Assembly: GCA_023333565.1 (NCBI GenBank)
Contig: JAJKFH010000044.1
Coordinates: 124,001 to 188,000, forward strand
DNA: 64,000 bases
Origin: Puffinus mauretanicus
Lineage: Eukaryota; Chordata; Aves; Procellariiformes; Procellariidae
Reading direction: 5' to 3'
Both the position numbers and the translations under genes were made by a program. Positions within the stretch are counted from its first letter, which is position 1. Every line of letters starts with the position of its first letter. The notes beneath the pieces were generated by a model. That model was not told where the DNA came from. It saw only the letters and a program-made list of their open reading frames with translations, and ran no database searches. This document shows, in pieces, positions 36,921 through 49,275 of the stretch.

Positions 36921-39900
36921 ACACGGATCCTTCCCATGACATTTGCAACGAGAAATACCCTTAGCACGTAGGCATGTCCAGATCAGGTGTACACTGCAAC
37001 TGCAGCTGCTCCAGACTCAGCATAAGTAGTGTAGTCACTATTGATCAACACATCCTTTATGGTCTTAACTGACAGTTCCTGTCTCTTTAATAAATGACTT
37101 AGCACCTTCAGAATGAGAAAAAACCTGAATGACGTTTTTTGGTTTTATGTCTTCAGTTGTCTAGCTGAACTGCTTTCTCATGAATCAAACCAGGTAGGAG
37201 CTGCAACGTCTCTGACCCGTGACGGTCCCTCTACAAGGAGCAGCGTGACTGTGCATCGCTCCGGCCAGGGCTGCACGCAGAGCCCTGATTAAATCCCCAC
37301 CTCTCACACTGGCTTGGCTGAGAGACACCGCTGACAGCTCACACAGACCTAGCTCGGCTTCCTGGCTCATTTTAAGGGGTAGCATCGTGCAAAGATCATT
37401 TCACAAATGTACCCATCTGATGAAAATAACTTATCTCACAGTACTGGATGGGTCCACTTCGCAAAACCACGCTGCAGTGTTCTGTGACAGGAAGCGGCCA
37501 GGTGGAATATCTTCCCGGTCATCCCCACACAGCAGCCTCCGTCACTGTATTTTCTTCCTGGACTCAACATTTCCACGTTGTACTCACGATATCCAGTAAT
37601 TTGCACAATTCTCATTTTAATACAATGGCTGTTTCCCTTGGGTCTGACACATTTCCTCTGTAATAATTATCATTAACTTTTTACTGTAATTAGGAATAAC
37701 TTTAAGTTAACACACACTGGCTCTCACAATATGTTTTATCATCTCTGTTTAGAACATGAACACCCAGAAACAAAACCTCTTCTTTAGTTTTTCTATGCTG
37801 GTAATTTAACATTCAGTGCTTATAGTGGGTTTCCAACCAGCAAAGACATCATGTGAAAAACAATTAATTCACTAAGCCGCCTCTTGTGTTTATCAGCTAC
37901 TTCTACTGACATTAGTGACAAAGACATCTATTCCACTGACAGAGCTAGAAGCAGCGTTAGCGAAATTCTGTTTGCACAACCCTAATGCTGCCAATATTCA
38001 ACACCAGTGCTCCTTTGCTCCCAGTCCAGCTAGATGTGGAAAGTAACCTCTCCAACTTAACAAACAGAGTGATGTAGATGTGAATCATCAAGAGTCTGTC
38101 ACTGTCTGGCATGAGCCACTTTTCCATACGTTACTGAATTTTAGTTAATAATCACTTCCCCTTTCCTCCCCGTCCTCCCATACTCACTGTCACATACACA
38201 TAAAATGGACTGCAGACAAAACCCAAATCTCTCTTTCAGGAACCTGTTCCAGAAACATATTTATTCCTTTAAATTCGTACTGATAATACTACATGCTGGT
38301 TGTCCAGAGCCCCAGGTGTTCTCCCACCTATAAAAAAGCACCTAGAAATGACACGTACTGCTGTGAAAGACCATCCTAGACCTGTCTCTGAACAGGAACG
38401 TCACCACAGCAAAACACAGCCCATCTGAAAAGCAAGCGGGGTCACTCCCCCAGCCAAGGGCTCGCTCCTCGGGGCACTAGGCCCCCACGCTCCACCAACA
38501 CATCCCAAGGCCTGTCAGCCAAAACCCTCAGCTGGGTTTTACAATGGAAGAGTTCACGCTGATTTTTTAGAGAGCCTTGTTCACCACCGATGGTCCGAAT
38601 TGGAAATCAATGCAGCGCATACATAACGTGCTTAGCCCAGCTTTTCTTGCTGCTAAGCAAGCTTTTTGTCACAGCAATAAGCTTACAAGCAGTCTTCAAA
38701 AAATGAAAAGGCCAGTATGACCACGACACAGGCATGTAATGTTGTGGTAAGGATTGTATGGGAGAAAGTAATGATCTGCTGAAAAACCAAATGTGGAAAA
38801 TAGTTTTCAGGCATGGTTGCTACTCAAGGAAGCAGAAGAACATATGGATCCGAAACCTTGCATTTCTGTGGTTGTCTAAAAAAAATGAAAGCCAATCAGA
38901 TCATCTACCGAGGCAGCAGACACCACGATGCATATTGCACCAGCAGCTCTGCAGCCACCAACCATCACCTCAGCCTTGGTGACTCCAAGTTTCATCTTGC
39001 TCTGACTCAAACTCTTAACAAGTGCGAGCTCGGAGCACAGGAGTAATACGCCAGAGGCTTCTCTTAACACCGTGGGATGTTAAGTAGAAAAAAGATCACA
39101 TTTATTAGCGATGTAATGCTTTTGACTTCTTGACTTCTTATACAATGTATTCATTAGTCCACTTCAACTTAAACAATGAGGAAATGAAAAAGTATTTGTA
39201 TATGAAGGCCACATCATGAAAAAACCCAAGACAGTAACAGGAATGGAAATACTTTGATAATTAATACTTGCACCATGGGAACACGTATAGCAACCCTGAC
39301 AACCATTCCTGAAAAGACAGAAAAGAACATAAATGTAGCAGAAACTTAAGGAAAGCAAACAGAATACTACTTTTTTAAAAAAAGATAAGTGATCCAAGTA
39401 GTCACCAGCCTGAAAGTTAATTAGCATTCCTAACAAAACAAACATTACATGAAAATCACCCTCACAAAACATTCACAAGCAGCAGCAGCAGCGTACCAGC
39501 ACCCTTGACTGCTTCGAAACCAGCGCTGCAGTCAGCGTACGGAGGAAGAGGGACAGGTTTATGGTTTGATTCTCTTCTGCCCTGCAGGTCGAGTAGTAAT
39601 TTACACCCACGCAAAATAATTATAAAACCTATTGTGATTTGCTAGTATGTTATTCCTGCTGTGCACATGACTGTTAGTATTCATACATGCAAATATATGC
39701 AGCTAACATATGGGTAGCTCCACACACTCTCCTCTGGGCTGACGCGAGCATTCCTTGTCTGAGGATGCTGAGATCCCGCACTCAGCAGGAGGGCGAGTGG
39801 CTGCATCGGCTCTAGCAAACTGAGAAGGTCCTGCTCGGGCTCCGTGCCACTCAAATGACAGCTGGAGGTAACTTGTGTCTGGCAAGAAAGCAGCGGTGAC

Positions 39901-40562
39901 AGACTTATCTTCTGCATGCCCTAATAATGCCGTTGAAAGATGCCCTTCACAAGCATGGCAGAAGGGACTGCAGGGCAAAGTAAAGGCTTTTTTCCCCTGT
40001 AGCATCAGTTATGAAGCTGAAGCTGATAATTATACTGGGGGATAATTAGCATTCAGGCCTGCTACTGGCAGAGTTAACTCATTATTTGTAGACAGGAACG
40101 TATCACAAGTGCACTCCCGGAGACAGAAAGATGGGTGGAGAGGAAGTTTCAAGACTGTCAATTTTGCTTGCTCAAACCGTGTTTATGTTGTACCAATACA
40201 ACACACCACGGCTTCCGTTGCTCTCTGCCATTACCTCTACCTATGGTTTGCACTCAGTGGTGTTTCTGTGCCTTTTTCCAAAGCGCCCTTCCTAGGGAAG
40301 TGCTGTCAGTTTTGCACACTGCTGCTCACAGCAGTTTTGAAAAATGCCCCAAACAGGCAGTTTGTTGGTGCATCTCCAGACATACCTAGAGCTAATCTGA
40401 TTCATATGCAACCAAAACACTTTTCTTTAGACTGCTAAGCACTGCAGGTTACTGTCACACATTTATTTCTTCTGTCTTCATCTGCAACATGAAGCTTTGT
40501 CTGCTATCGGGGTCATTTCAGCAGTTTAACACTCATGCATAGTTCGGAAAGCAGCAGCACCT
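36921..40562. other. Intron sequence, nothing recognised
   Basis: AT-leaning sequence with only short scattered open frames. A (CAG)n-like run (agcagcagcagcag) lies at 39479-39492. No exon, RNA gene or transposon end found. Confidence 0.5.
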
Positions 40563-41108
40563 CATTTGTACTCAGCACTGGTGAGGCCGCACCTCGAATC
40601 CTGTGTTCAGTTTTGGGCCCCTCACCACAAGAAGGACATGGAGGGGCTGGAGCGTGTCCAGAGGAGGGCAACGAAGCTGGTGAAGGGCCTGGAGCACAAG
40701 TCTGATGGGGAGCGGCTGAGGGAACTGGGGGTGTTCAGCCTGGAGAAGAGGAGGCTGAGGGGAGACCTCATCGCGCTCTACAACTACCTGAAAGGAGGTT
40801 GTAGTGAGGTCGGGGTTGGTCTCTTCTCCCAAGTAACAAGCGATAGGACAAGAGGAAATGGCCTCAAGTTGCGCCAGGGGAGGTTTAGACTGGACATTAG
40901 GAGACATTTCTTTACTGAAAGAGTGGTCAGGCCTTGGAACTGGCTGCCCAGGGAAGTGGTGGAGTCACCATCCCTGGAAGTATTTAAAAGATGTGTAGAT
41001 GTGGCGCTTAGGGACATGGTTTAGTGGTGGACTTGGCAGTGCTAGGTTAATGGTTGGACTCCAACCGTTGGTCTTTTCCAACCTAAAGGATTCTGTGATT
41101 CTATGATT
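40563..41108 (+). mobile_element. CR1 LINE copy D, 3' end
   Basis: Plus-strand CR1, 5'-truncated at TGTACTCAGCACTGGTGAGG. It carries the ORF2 C-terminus and a 3' UTR ending GTCTTTTCCAACCTAAAGG with the tail TTCTGTGATTCTATGATT. It is close in sequence to copies A and C but in the opposite orientation, so it forms inverted pairs with them. Confidence 0.97.
40566..41024 (+). pseudogene. CR1 ORF2 C-terminal region (copy D), uninterrupted
   Basis: 152 codons without a lesion: [80 protein letters not shown] and the ending [12 protein letters not shown], then a stop. The Met at the start is simply where truncation left an ATG-like codon, not a true start. The absence of any break suggests a fairly recent insertion. 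Confidence 0.9.
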
Positions 41109-41559
41109 CCCCAAGTCAGCTGCCTCCAAGATGTGTGGTTCAACCTTCTCTTGCCACAAGATCTATGAAACCCACCGGAGAAAGCAAGATATTTAATTTC
41201 ATGAGGATGAAAACAGCTCTTCCAGAACACCAGCGGGACCCATTACTAAATGACATCTCTGACTGAAACATCCAGTTTCCCATTTGGTGATTGAATTTTC
41301 CCTCACCCTACTGAAACCCTACTTGGCCTTTACGTGAAGTGCCAGAACCAGCTATAATCATTCCTCTGGAATGAATCTTCTCTTCCTCAGCATCTCCTAC
41401 AGAAGATGGGCCAAGAAGCTAATTTCAAATCCCCATAACTGATGTCAGCATATTAAATGTTGTACTAACTGGATTAAATTAAAATCACAGAACAAAGACC
41501 CATTATTACCGTTGTTTGAACTCCAGGCGTACCTACACCCTGAGTGGGTCATAGCCTTT

Positions 41560-42330
41560 GGCAGGAGCTGCCCACCTGGCCAGGGCGCCCATGATCAGCA
41601 GGGTGAGGAGGCTGGGGCACGCCTGGGAGCCAGGACACGGCAGTGCCCAGCTCCACCCTACCCGGCAGCCTCAGTGGGCAGCCTCTGACCAGCTCTGCCA
41701 GCCATGCACCACTCCCAAGCTCCCTGGCCTGCCCCCTCCCCAGTCAGGGCACGTCTCACCGGCATCTCACCAGTGGGCTCCGCAGGGAGGGATGGACATG
41801 GCAGTGAAGGGGTCGGGGGTGGGCTGCCTGCAGGCAGGTGGTGACCGGGGACCCGCTCTGCTCCTGGCACCCCTCGCCTCCGGAGGTGATGGTGGAGCTC
41901 GGGCACTGGGGCAGGAACCCAGGTCTGCTCAGCACACACCGCCACAGCAGCCTCCCGCAGAGCACAGCTCCTCCACAGCCCCTCCAGCCCCACCTGGCTG
42001 CCCCCAGCGCCCCGTTTCAGCCCTGTCCAGCGCTGAGGACGCAGCCAGCGTAGCAGACGCTGGACAACCACAGACACCCCTGGCTCCACCAGCTTACGCT
42101 GAAACAACCACCCATGGCATGAGAAGAGTCAGTACTGACGTGATCTGCTCCTGGCCAGGTGGCCCCAGACCTCTGTCCCGACATGTCCTGGCACTGCTTG
42201 CACTCGCCCCGCACTCTCCAGGTGGGCACAGCAGCGCTCGCCTCCGGCACCCGCGGCAACGGCGGCACGAGGTCCGGAGACCAGCATGGGGCATTCGCTG
42301 CGGCAGTCCCGTTCACTAGTCAGTCCCAAC
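41560..42330. other. GC-rich segment without a supported gene
   Basis: High GC and several CG dinucleotides, with overlapping long open frames on both strands (up to about 250 codons on the plus strand at 41558-42319). The predicted peptides are Pro/Ala/Gly/Ser-rich with no recognisable domain. Openness in several frames at once is expected from the composition, so I list the segment but no gene. Confidence 0.5.
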
Positions 42331-43639
42331 CCCCCGCCTCGAGGAAGGTGGCTTTTCACCAGAGTCTTCACCGAGGACAGCTTCCCGTAAAGAGCAGGCT
42401 GCAGATTTTCACCGTGTCTGTCCTGCTCAGATGCATGCCTGCCCAGCGCTGACGGTTACCCCACAGAGGGGAGTCCACCATATTCTTCAGCCGTTTAAGA
42501 ATAAATTACACTCACTGTTAAAAGCGTTTGCATTATTACCAAAGTGGCGGTATCCAGCCCCAGCCAGCCCCCCAGCCTCCAGCCTGTCTGTGTCTGCCGG
42601 CTGCAGGACGTGACCCGTAGGCGCGAGGGGCATCTCCCCAGCTCCGCACGGCTCCCGTGTCGTGATCAGACCAAGCTCGCATGGGTGAGTGAGCAGTAAA
42701 ACAGCGATCACAGCATTTTTGTTCTGACCAGATGATTTGCATCACATTTTTAGTTCTTGTTCTTACAAAGCGTGTTTCTAGCAGATGTATCACAAGGGTC
42801 TGAATTACCCTTCTCTGTAATCTTAGCACAAGTCACGAGTTACTTCACTGGAAGAGTTACAGGCAGCTGAACTCCAGGCATGTGATCTGAGAGAAAATGC
42901 CACCACAAACCAAGAGCACGTGCTGCATTTGATCTTCAGGACACCACTGGCATAAAGATCTTGGCAAACATTTGCCCGAGATCAAGACAGTTAAAAACAA
43001 ACAAGCTAACAAACCTGTAGTAGAAACCTCTCTTATTTTAACTGAGTACAAGGGATGCTGAAGATCCTGCTTTGTCTGGAAACTTAATATGAGTCTGGTT
43101 GAAATAATCTGGTCTCACAAAGGTCTTTAGTGAGGTGAATCTGCACAGAGTACAGGGGGCAAAGTACATTTTTTTCACTTGCTGAGTGTCAAGATTCAAG
43201 ATTTCTCTTGAAGCGTCTTACTCCTTCAAGAGCATTTACAATCTGTAGTATGCACCAACTACTGTTTCAACATGTATTCGTCATAGCTCCTAAAGCATCG
43301 CCATTGCAAAAAGAGATTGCCCACAAGTCAGATGTGGCTCAAGTATAAGACCAGCATTGAGGTGGGTGAGGAAATGTGAACTGTAACGTAGGAAAGACAG
43401 AAATGTCCAGTAGGTACTTTAGTGCTGAATTTGGAACAGATGAGGGCACTGTCATCATCTACTAGAACAATGTGGGTGCAATAGAAAACTTGTCACCTCC
43501 TCGGGGAGCATGAGGCAGTGTCCGTTAAAATAAAGCATTTTCAAATCCAGAAGCCAGAATGCTTTACATTGAAGAGCTTTAGAGAAATCAGCTAAGGCAC
43601 CATCTCAGTAACAAATGTCAGTATTTAAGAAATTCTGGA

Positions 43640-43830
43640 AACTTGGGAAATTCCAGACCGTGGAAGGACTGCCAGGAATGACACAAGAACTATAAACTAT
43701 CAGCCTGACTCCAATCCTAAGTAAATTACAGAATGCTTTATTTAGAAGATTGAATAGGAAATCTCATTGGTGTGGTTAATGTGAGGTCAAGCATCTTGTC
43801 AAGATCCCAATATAATTGATGATGGCAACC
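43640..43830 (+). mobile_element. Ancient CR1/L3-like RT scrap
   Basis: AACTATAAACTATCAGCCTG and the following bases track the NYRPISL motif of the LINE RT, followed by a decayed GKxMExL stretch. Short and broken. Confidence 0.4.
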
Positions 43831-44306
43831 ACAAGGTTGCCATGTACTGTGGCTTAAGGGTTTGGTGCCACTGCACATGAATTAACTCCATACACTGCAA
43901 GCTTCTCATAGGACATATTAATATACTAAAAGTGCACTCACCAAAAGGTCAAAAAATGTAATCAAAAGCATGCAGACACTGTGTGGGCAGCTGTCTCCAG
44001 TTAGCACCATAAGGACCAGTCCTAATCCATATTGCAATCGGTGGTCTATACCGGAGCTGTCCAACCTTTGCACTGTCAGAGTTGTGTCCCACTTCATTGT
44101 GGTCACATGAGTGTGGGTGGCAGCAGTCGCAGGGCCGACCACACAAGTATCAGGAAACATCCCAAATACTTTTAGAGATTGGACAGACTCTTTGAATAAG
44201 CCAGATCCAGTTTGTGAATAACAATGTAAACCCCTGATTTAGAAACTCAAGATCTTCATGTTTGAAGTTTGAAGAGGATACAAAGAATGCTGCCATAGCA
44301 GAGAAG

Positions 44307-45299
44307 CATAGAATCATTAAGGTTGGAAAAGACCTCTAAGATCATCGAGTCCAACTGTCAACCCAACACCACCATGCCCAGTGTTTAACCACTCTTTCAG
44401 TAAAGAAATTTTTCCTAATGTCCAGTCTAAACCTCCCCTCACGCAACTTGAGGCCATTTCCTCTCGTCCTATCGCTCGTTACTTGGGAGAAGAGATCAAC
44501 CCCCACCTCGCTACAACCTCCTTTCAGGCAGTTGTAGAGCGCGATGAGGTCTCCCCTCAGCCTCCTCTTCTCCAGGCTGAACACCCCCAGTTCCCTCAGC
44601 CGCTCCCCATCAGACTTGTACTCCAGGCCCTTCACCAGCTTCGTTGCCCTTCTCTGGACACGCTCCAGCCCCTCCATGTCCTTCTTGTGGTGAGGGGCCC
44701 AAAACTGAACACAGGATTCGAGGTGCGGCCTCACCAGTGCCGAGTACAGGGGCACGACCACCTCCCTGCTCCTGCTGGCCATGCTATTTCTGATACAGGC
44801 CAGGATGCCGTTGGCCTTCTTGGCCACCTGGGCACACTGCCGGCTTATGTTCAGCCGGCTGTCGACCAGCACCCCCAGGTCCTTTTCCTCCGGGCAGCTT
44901 TCCAGTCACTCTTCCCCAAGCCTGTAGCGTTGCCTGGGGTTGTTGTGGCCGAAGTGCGGGACCCGGCACTTGGCCTGGTTGAACCTCATACATTGGCCTC
45001 GGCCCATCGATCCAGCCTGTCCAGGTTCCTCTGCAGAGCCTTCCCACCCTCCAGCAGATCAACACTCCCGCCCAGCTTGGTGTCATCTGCAAACTGACTG
45101 AGGGAGCACTCGATCCCCTCATCCAGATCACTGATAAAGATATTGAGCAGGACCGGCCCCAGTACTGAGCCCTGGGGAACACCGCTCGTGACCGGCCGCC
45201 AACTGGATTTAACTCCGTTCACCACAACTCTCTGGGCTCGGCCGTCCAGCCAGTTTTTTACCCAGCGAAGAGTGCACCTGTCTAGGCCGTGAGCCGCCA
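44307..45299 (-). mobile_element. CR1 LINE copy C, with 3' internal deletion
   Basis: Minus-strand CR1. The 5' truncation lies in the RT domain at 45299 (after the motif region encoding [16 protein letters not shown]) and the tail is at 44307. Compared with copy A, about 97 bases (equivalent to 5054-5150) are missing near the 3' end. They are replaced by a short filler of about eight bases (GTGTTTAA) between CATGCCCA and CCACTCTTTCAG. Direct-repeat orientation to copies A and B. Confidence 0.96.
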
Positions 45300-45300
45300 C
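44342..45300 (-). pseudogene. CR1 ORF2 remnant (copy C)
   Basis: The RT part (44986-45300) carries [20 protein letters not shown] and [14 protein letters not shown] with both catalytic Asp residues, then breaks at a one-base loss near 44992. A TGA sits at 44906-44908. The C-terminal part (44342-44872) carries [40 protein letters not shown] and [20 protein letters not shown]. It then runs out of the natural frame at the 3' deletion, losing the usual VDEALRDMV ending. Confidence 0.9.
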
Positions 45301-45480
45301 GAAGTGATTGTCAGAGCAATCCGGCCTGCGTCACTAAATACTCAGGACAAAAAAAGTTTTTAATACAGGTAAATGCAAAATATCAAAAATACAAGCTCTG
45401 TTTTCAAGATAAGAGACATTCTTGGAAAGCAACAATTCCAAAAGGATATACCGCCACAACATTAGCTCTCACTGCAATCA

Positions 45481-45526
45481 AGTGAAGAAAGGCAATCTCT
45501 GGAAGTGAAGAAAGGCAACCTCTGGA
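45481..45526. repeat. 23-base tandem duplication
   Basis: AGTGAAGAAAGGCAATCTCT plus GGA, repeated once immediately with a single change (AATC to AACC). Confidence 0.9.
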
Positions 45527-47039
45527 CTTATGAAAATGATACAGTGGAAGAAAAACGCTCTTCCCTCTGTATACGACTTTACCAGAATAGTCCAGCTGGT
45601 GTCTTCAAGAATGAGGTGAAAAGATTTGAGACCACAAGGCAATGCAAAAAGAATCCCAAGAGTAGAAAAGGAAGTCTTACAATGTGAAATTCAGCTTGAT
45701 TTATTCCTATCAAAGAGAAGGTCAAGAGGCATCTACATCGCTATACAGAGGTACGTACTGAAAGAAGAATACTTTCCGTGTTTTAGAGTTTTCAAACAAT
45801 GCTGAGAAAAAAGATCAGATTTCAAGATGTGACTCAAGAGCCTTGAAATAAGGCAGAATTCCCACTAGAGAGAGCAACTGAACATTGAACACCATGTCAA
45901 GAAAGTGGGGGACTCTTGCTTCTCCAAATTATGTATGGGAGAGGACTAGGCTGTTTGGAAGCTGTGATTGCTTCTGATCTTGAAATCTGTAATGCTCTCC
46001 CCCCCACCTTCTCCTTTCCGCTCCCTCCCTTTGCGGATGCTGCTTCAGGAAAAGGTGAAACACAAAAACTGGTCAGAACAGGATAAATGACAACGGATGG
46101 GGAGAGCCAGTTCTCTGAGGTTGTGCAAGGATGCTTGCATGCTCTGAGACAAACAATTACCGTATTTGAAGAGGGGAACAAATAATCTCCCAAATTAGAC
46201 TGGTAAAAAATCCAGGAGTTTTCACTTCCTTTGCATCCTGTGATGCTTGTCCTCTGCTGGAAAACTGTATCTGTTAAATCCCCTCACTGTGGAAGGGCTT
46301 TTAAGGCAAAGAACAGTTTAGTCTTGTGAATATACTGTTTTAGTCTACCAAAAGTCTTTGCAATCAAATACAATATCTAGGTAAAATTTAATGGACTGTT
46401 ATACACAGGAAGTCCCCTTCTGACTCATATTTTATCAAAACAGAAAACATTTTTGGTAATTCTTACCTATTTAATTGAACTACTGCGAGTTGAAGAAGTG
46501 TTAGAGGAAAGAACATTTGACACCATTTTTTTAATTTCATTTGTTTATAATGATCTGATTATCTTCTGCCTGGAAGAACAAGAACCAGCAGACTCTAATC
46601 AAAAGAAAAATCCACCAAAATTCACTAAGAAGATATTGTAAGAATCTGCAGTATTTCTCATAATTCTAGTTTCTGCAGATAATGACACAGCTCAGAGAAA
46701 TATGACAATCTGCTTTTAATTGCTTTCTGGAAATAAGTACAAATAACTTACAATTGGTCAAGTTGAAGAAATACTTTTGTTTCCCTTTCCTCATGACACT
46801 CAAAGAATAGCTACCAAGGCTTGCAGCGACACACGCAGCCTGAAGCCCCATCTATCAGGAGTGGAACACTTGATGAAGGACTGTCGACATTTAGCAAAGG
46901 AATGATAATAAAAATCACAGAAACCCCAGTCTGCAAGTGATTTCAAGAAGGCTTGCCCCAATGCAGAATCAATTATACCAGAACATTCCTAACATATGTT
47001 TGTCTAAAATGTTCTTTATTTTCCAATGAGAGACCTTTA
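45527..47039. other. Intron sequence, nothing recognised
   Basis: AT-leaning intron with no exon, RNA gene or transposon end that I can support. Confidence 0.5.
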
Positions 47040-47600
47040 AATAACTACCTAGACAATCTTTTCTAATGCTATGCTATCCTTACAATTAGAAATTTTCTCC
47101 TAGTGCCTAGCTAAAATTTTGTTTGCTGTGATTGTTGCTGATTACCTCTTGTCCTATTCAAAAAGGCACGGTGCAGAGTTTATTCCCACCTCTGCAATTT
47201 AAATTATGCATTTGAAGGCTGTTACCATGCACTCACTCAGCACAGCACCTCAATTTATACTGTACAGTGCTAAGCTAAGGAGATTGTTTGCTGGACTTCT
47301 GTTTGAACATCCCATTATCTTTGGTTTTTACAACATTTTGATATTGCTAATTATTGTTCAGCTTAGGATTCACTGTAACTTCTGAACTTTTTCTCCATTC
47401 TTCTCTTTCCTGCATTTGCGCAGCTGATTACTTTTCTGCAACTGTGGTAATTTGCATTTCTCCTTACTGAATTGCATCTAAGCGTTTTCAAACAATAGTT
47501 TCTATCCGTCAAGATGATTCTGAATTCTCATCCTGTCTACAAATTTGCAGTATTTGCAGTGACTCACTGAGGGCATTTGCCATGTCTTCTGTCCCTCATC
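47040..47600 (-). mobile_element. Ancient CR1/L3-like LINE remnant
   Basis: Read as minus-strand LINE, the plus strand shows the typical decayed antisense landmarks: ATTACCTCTTGTCCTATTCA near the 3' part, and CTGAATTCTCATCCTGTCTA with AAATTTGCAGTATTTGCAG near the 5' part (the antisense of the region before FADDTK). No open frame remains. Confidence 0.5.
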
Positions 47601-48859
47601 AAGCAAGCATTCTTGTCCAGAAAAGGGGAAGATGATGCCTGCCCCAATGCTTAAACACTTTGGGGAGCTAAAGTTAACAGAGGGGCTGTGGGTTTCTCTT
47701 CTGGTCCTTCAGGTCTCCAAGGCAGTAAACAACAATAATGATGCTGAAGACATTCACAGTACCGGGGCACAACACAGGGGAAGGGACCACCGCAGCAGCA
47801 AGTCTTGGTGCAACGAGGGGAAAGGTACTGATTGCAGGGGATGCGTCATGTCGTGTTAGGGAATGTATCTGAAGTCAGATAAATTTTGCTGTGGAAGACC
47901 CTATTTTTCTGCATCAAACCACCGGGTTTAACTGGGTAGTTAAATGAAGACCTTTTGTTGCCAGCACCTAGAGTAGGATGCATCTTGCCTAAGTTTTGAC
48001 AGTGATGGTGTACACGTCTCCATGTGCACTAGTGCTCCCGTGGTTCCCTCGTAACCTATGGAGCGCAAGATGCACAACGAGATCATGATTCATCTGACTT
48101 AAAACGAATGGTTTAGATGGAAATTAATTGCACCCTGCAAGTCCCCTTTTGCTACTGCATACTATAAAGAGGACCTTGACGATAAGATCAGGTAGACAGG
48201 TACTGAACTGTCTGAAGTTACACAAGATGAATTTCTCCACTAACAACAGATGACAAAAGCCCCTCCTCTCCCTCATTCAGTAGATGGGAGAAAAACATTA
48301 CACAAAGTGCAGCATCAGAGAAAACATCTACACCTTGCTCAAAGACACCAAATGGTTGGTAGGAAAATAAAGTTTTCAAAGACCAGCCAAAGAACTGCAC
48401 CATGGAAGAAAAACAAGTTTAATGGTTGTAAAACATTCAAAGAACCAAGTCAGTCTTTCATCTCTAAAGGTGGCTGAGAAGAAATGAAAAGGCTTCAACA
48501 TGGTCTAACTTGTTTTATTCTCCCACCTAGCATGAAGGAAAAAGAAAATACCCTCTATGGAATTTGTGACTTTTTGTGGTTGGTAGTTTGTTGGTTTTTT
48601 AAAAGTTAGTATTGAGTGTTCAATTGCGCTCAATGTTGAAGCACAGAGGGAGGCTGATTCCTTCCACCTGATGTCCTTTTGTAAACCAGAATACAAGGAC
48701 AGGGGCACTGCAGAAGACTAGGGGTTCGGTCACACCAGCATCCTTCCGTGAGTAACGGTCAGTAACAAACAGCAAAAGAAAGAGTATAAGAAACAGAATA
48801 AAAGACCAGTGATCCACCCATGTGATACCTTCCCCGCATCTGAAAGCCAGTAACCGCAT

Positions 48860-49275
48860 TCCTCATCTCAAGCCCCTGAACAGGTCACAGTGTTTCTTGG
48901 TCACAAATTTACTCCAGTAATTTTGTACTCTCATTTCAAATCCATTTATATTTTTGGCCTCCACAACATGCAATAGGAATAAATTCTATAATTTAATCAC
49001 ATGCAGTGTGACAAAGTACTTTGTTTTATTTTAATCTTGCTGCTTGCTAATTCCACAGAGTGCCACCTCATTCCTTTGTACTGAGAAATCACTATTGTTC
49101 CATATTCACCTTCTCCTTGCCTACTCATGATTTCGTAAAACCCTGTCAAGTCTTCCTTGGGCACCTCTTCCCTGAGCTGAAGAGTTCCAGGCTATTTAAC
49201 CTTTCCTCAAATGAAAAGTGGTCCATGCTTTGGGTCACCCTTGTTGGTTGCCTCTGAACCTTTTGTAATTCTTCT
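48860..49275 (-). mobile_element. Ancient CR1/L3-like LINE remnant
   Basis: The plus strand carries antisense landmarks of an old CR1/L3: TTTTTGGCCTCCACAACATG, AAGTACTTTGTTTTATTTTA, GAGCTGAAGAGTTCCAGGC, and then GTTGCCTCTGAACCTTTTG, matching the stretch that encodes the SLEKRRL and RVQRRA regions on the minus strand. Heavily decayed. Confidence 0.6.

Noticed and set aside
41558..42319. A plus-strand open frame of about 250 codons
   Set aside because: Pro/Ala/Gly/Ser-rich, no domain, overlapped by long open frames on the other strand. Explained by high GC composition.
43950..44245. A segment with GGAGCTGTCCAACCTTTG that recalls a DNA-transposon end
   Set aside because: Only one plausible end seen; no matching inverted end or target duplication.
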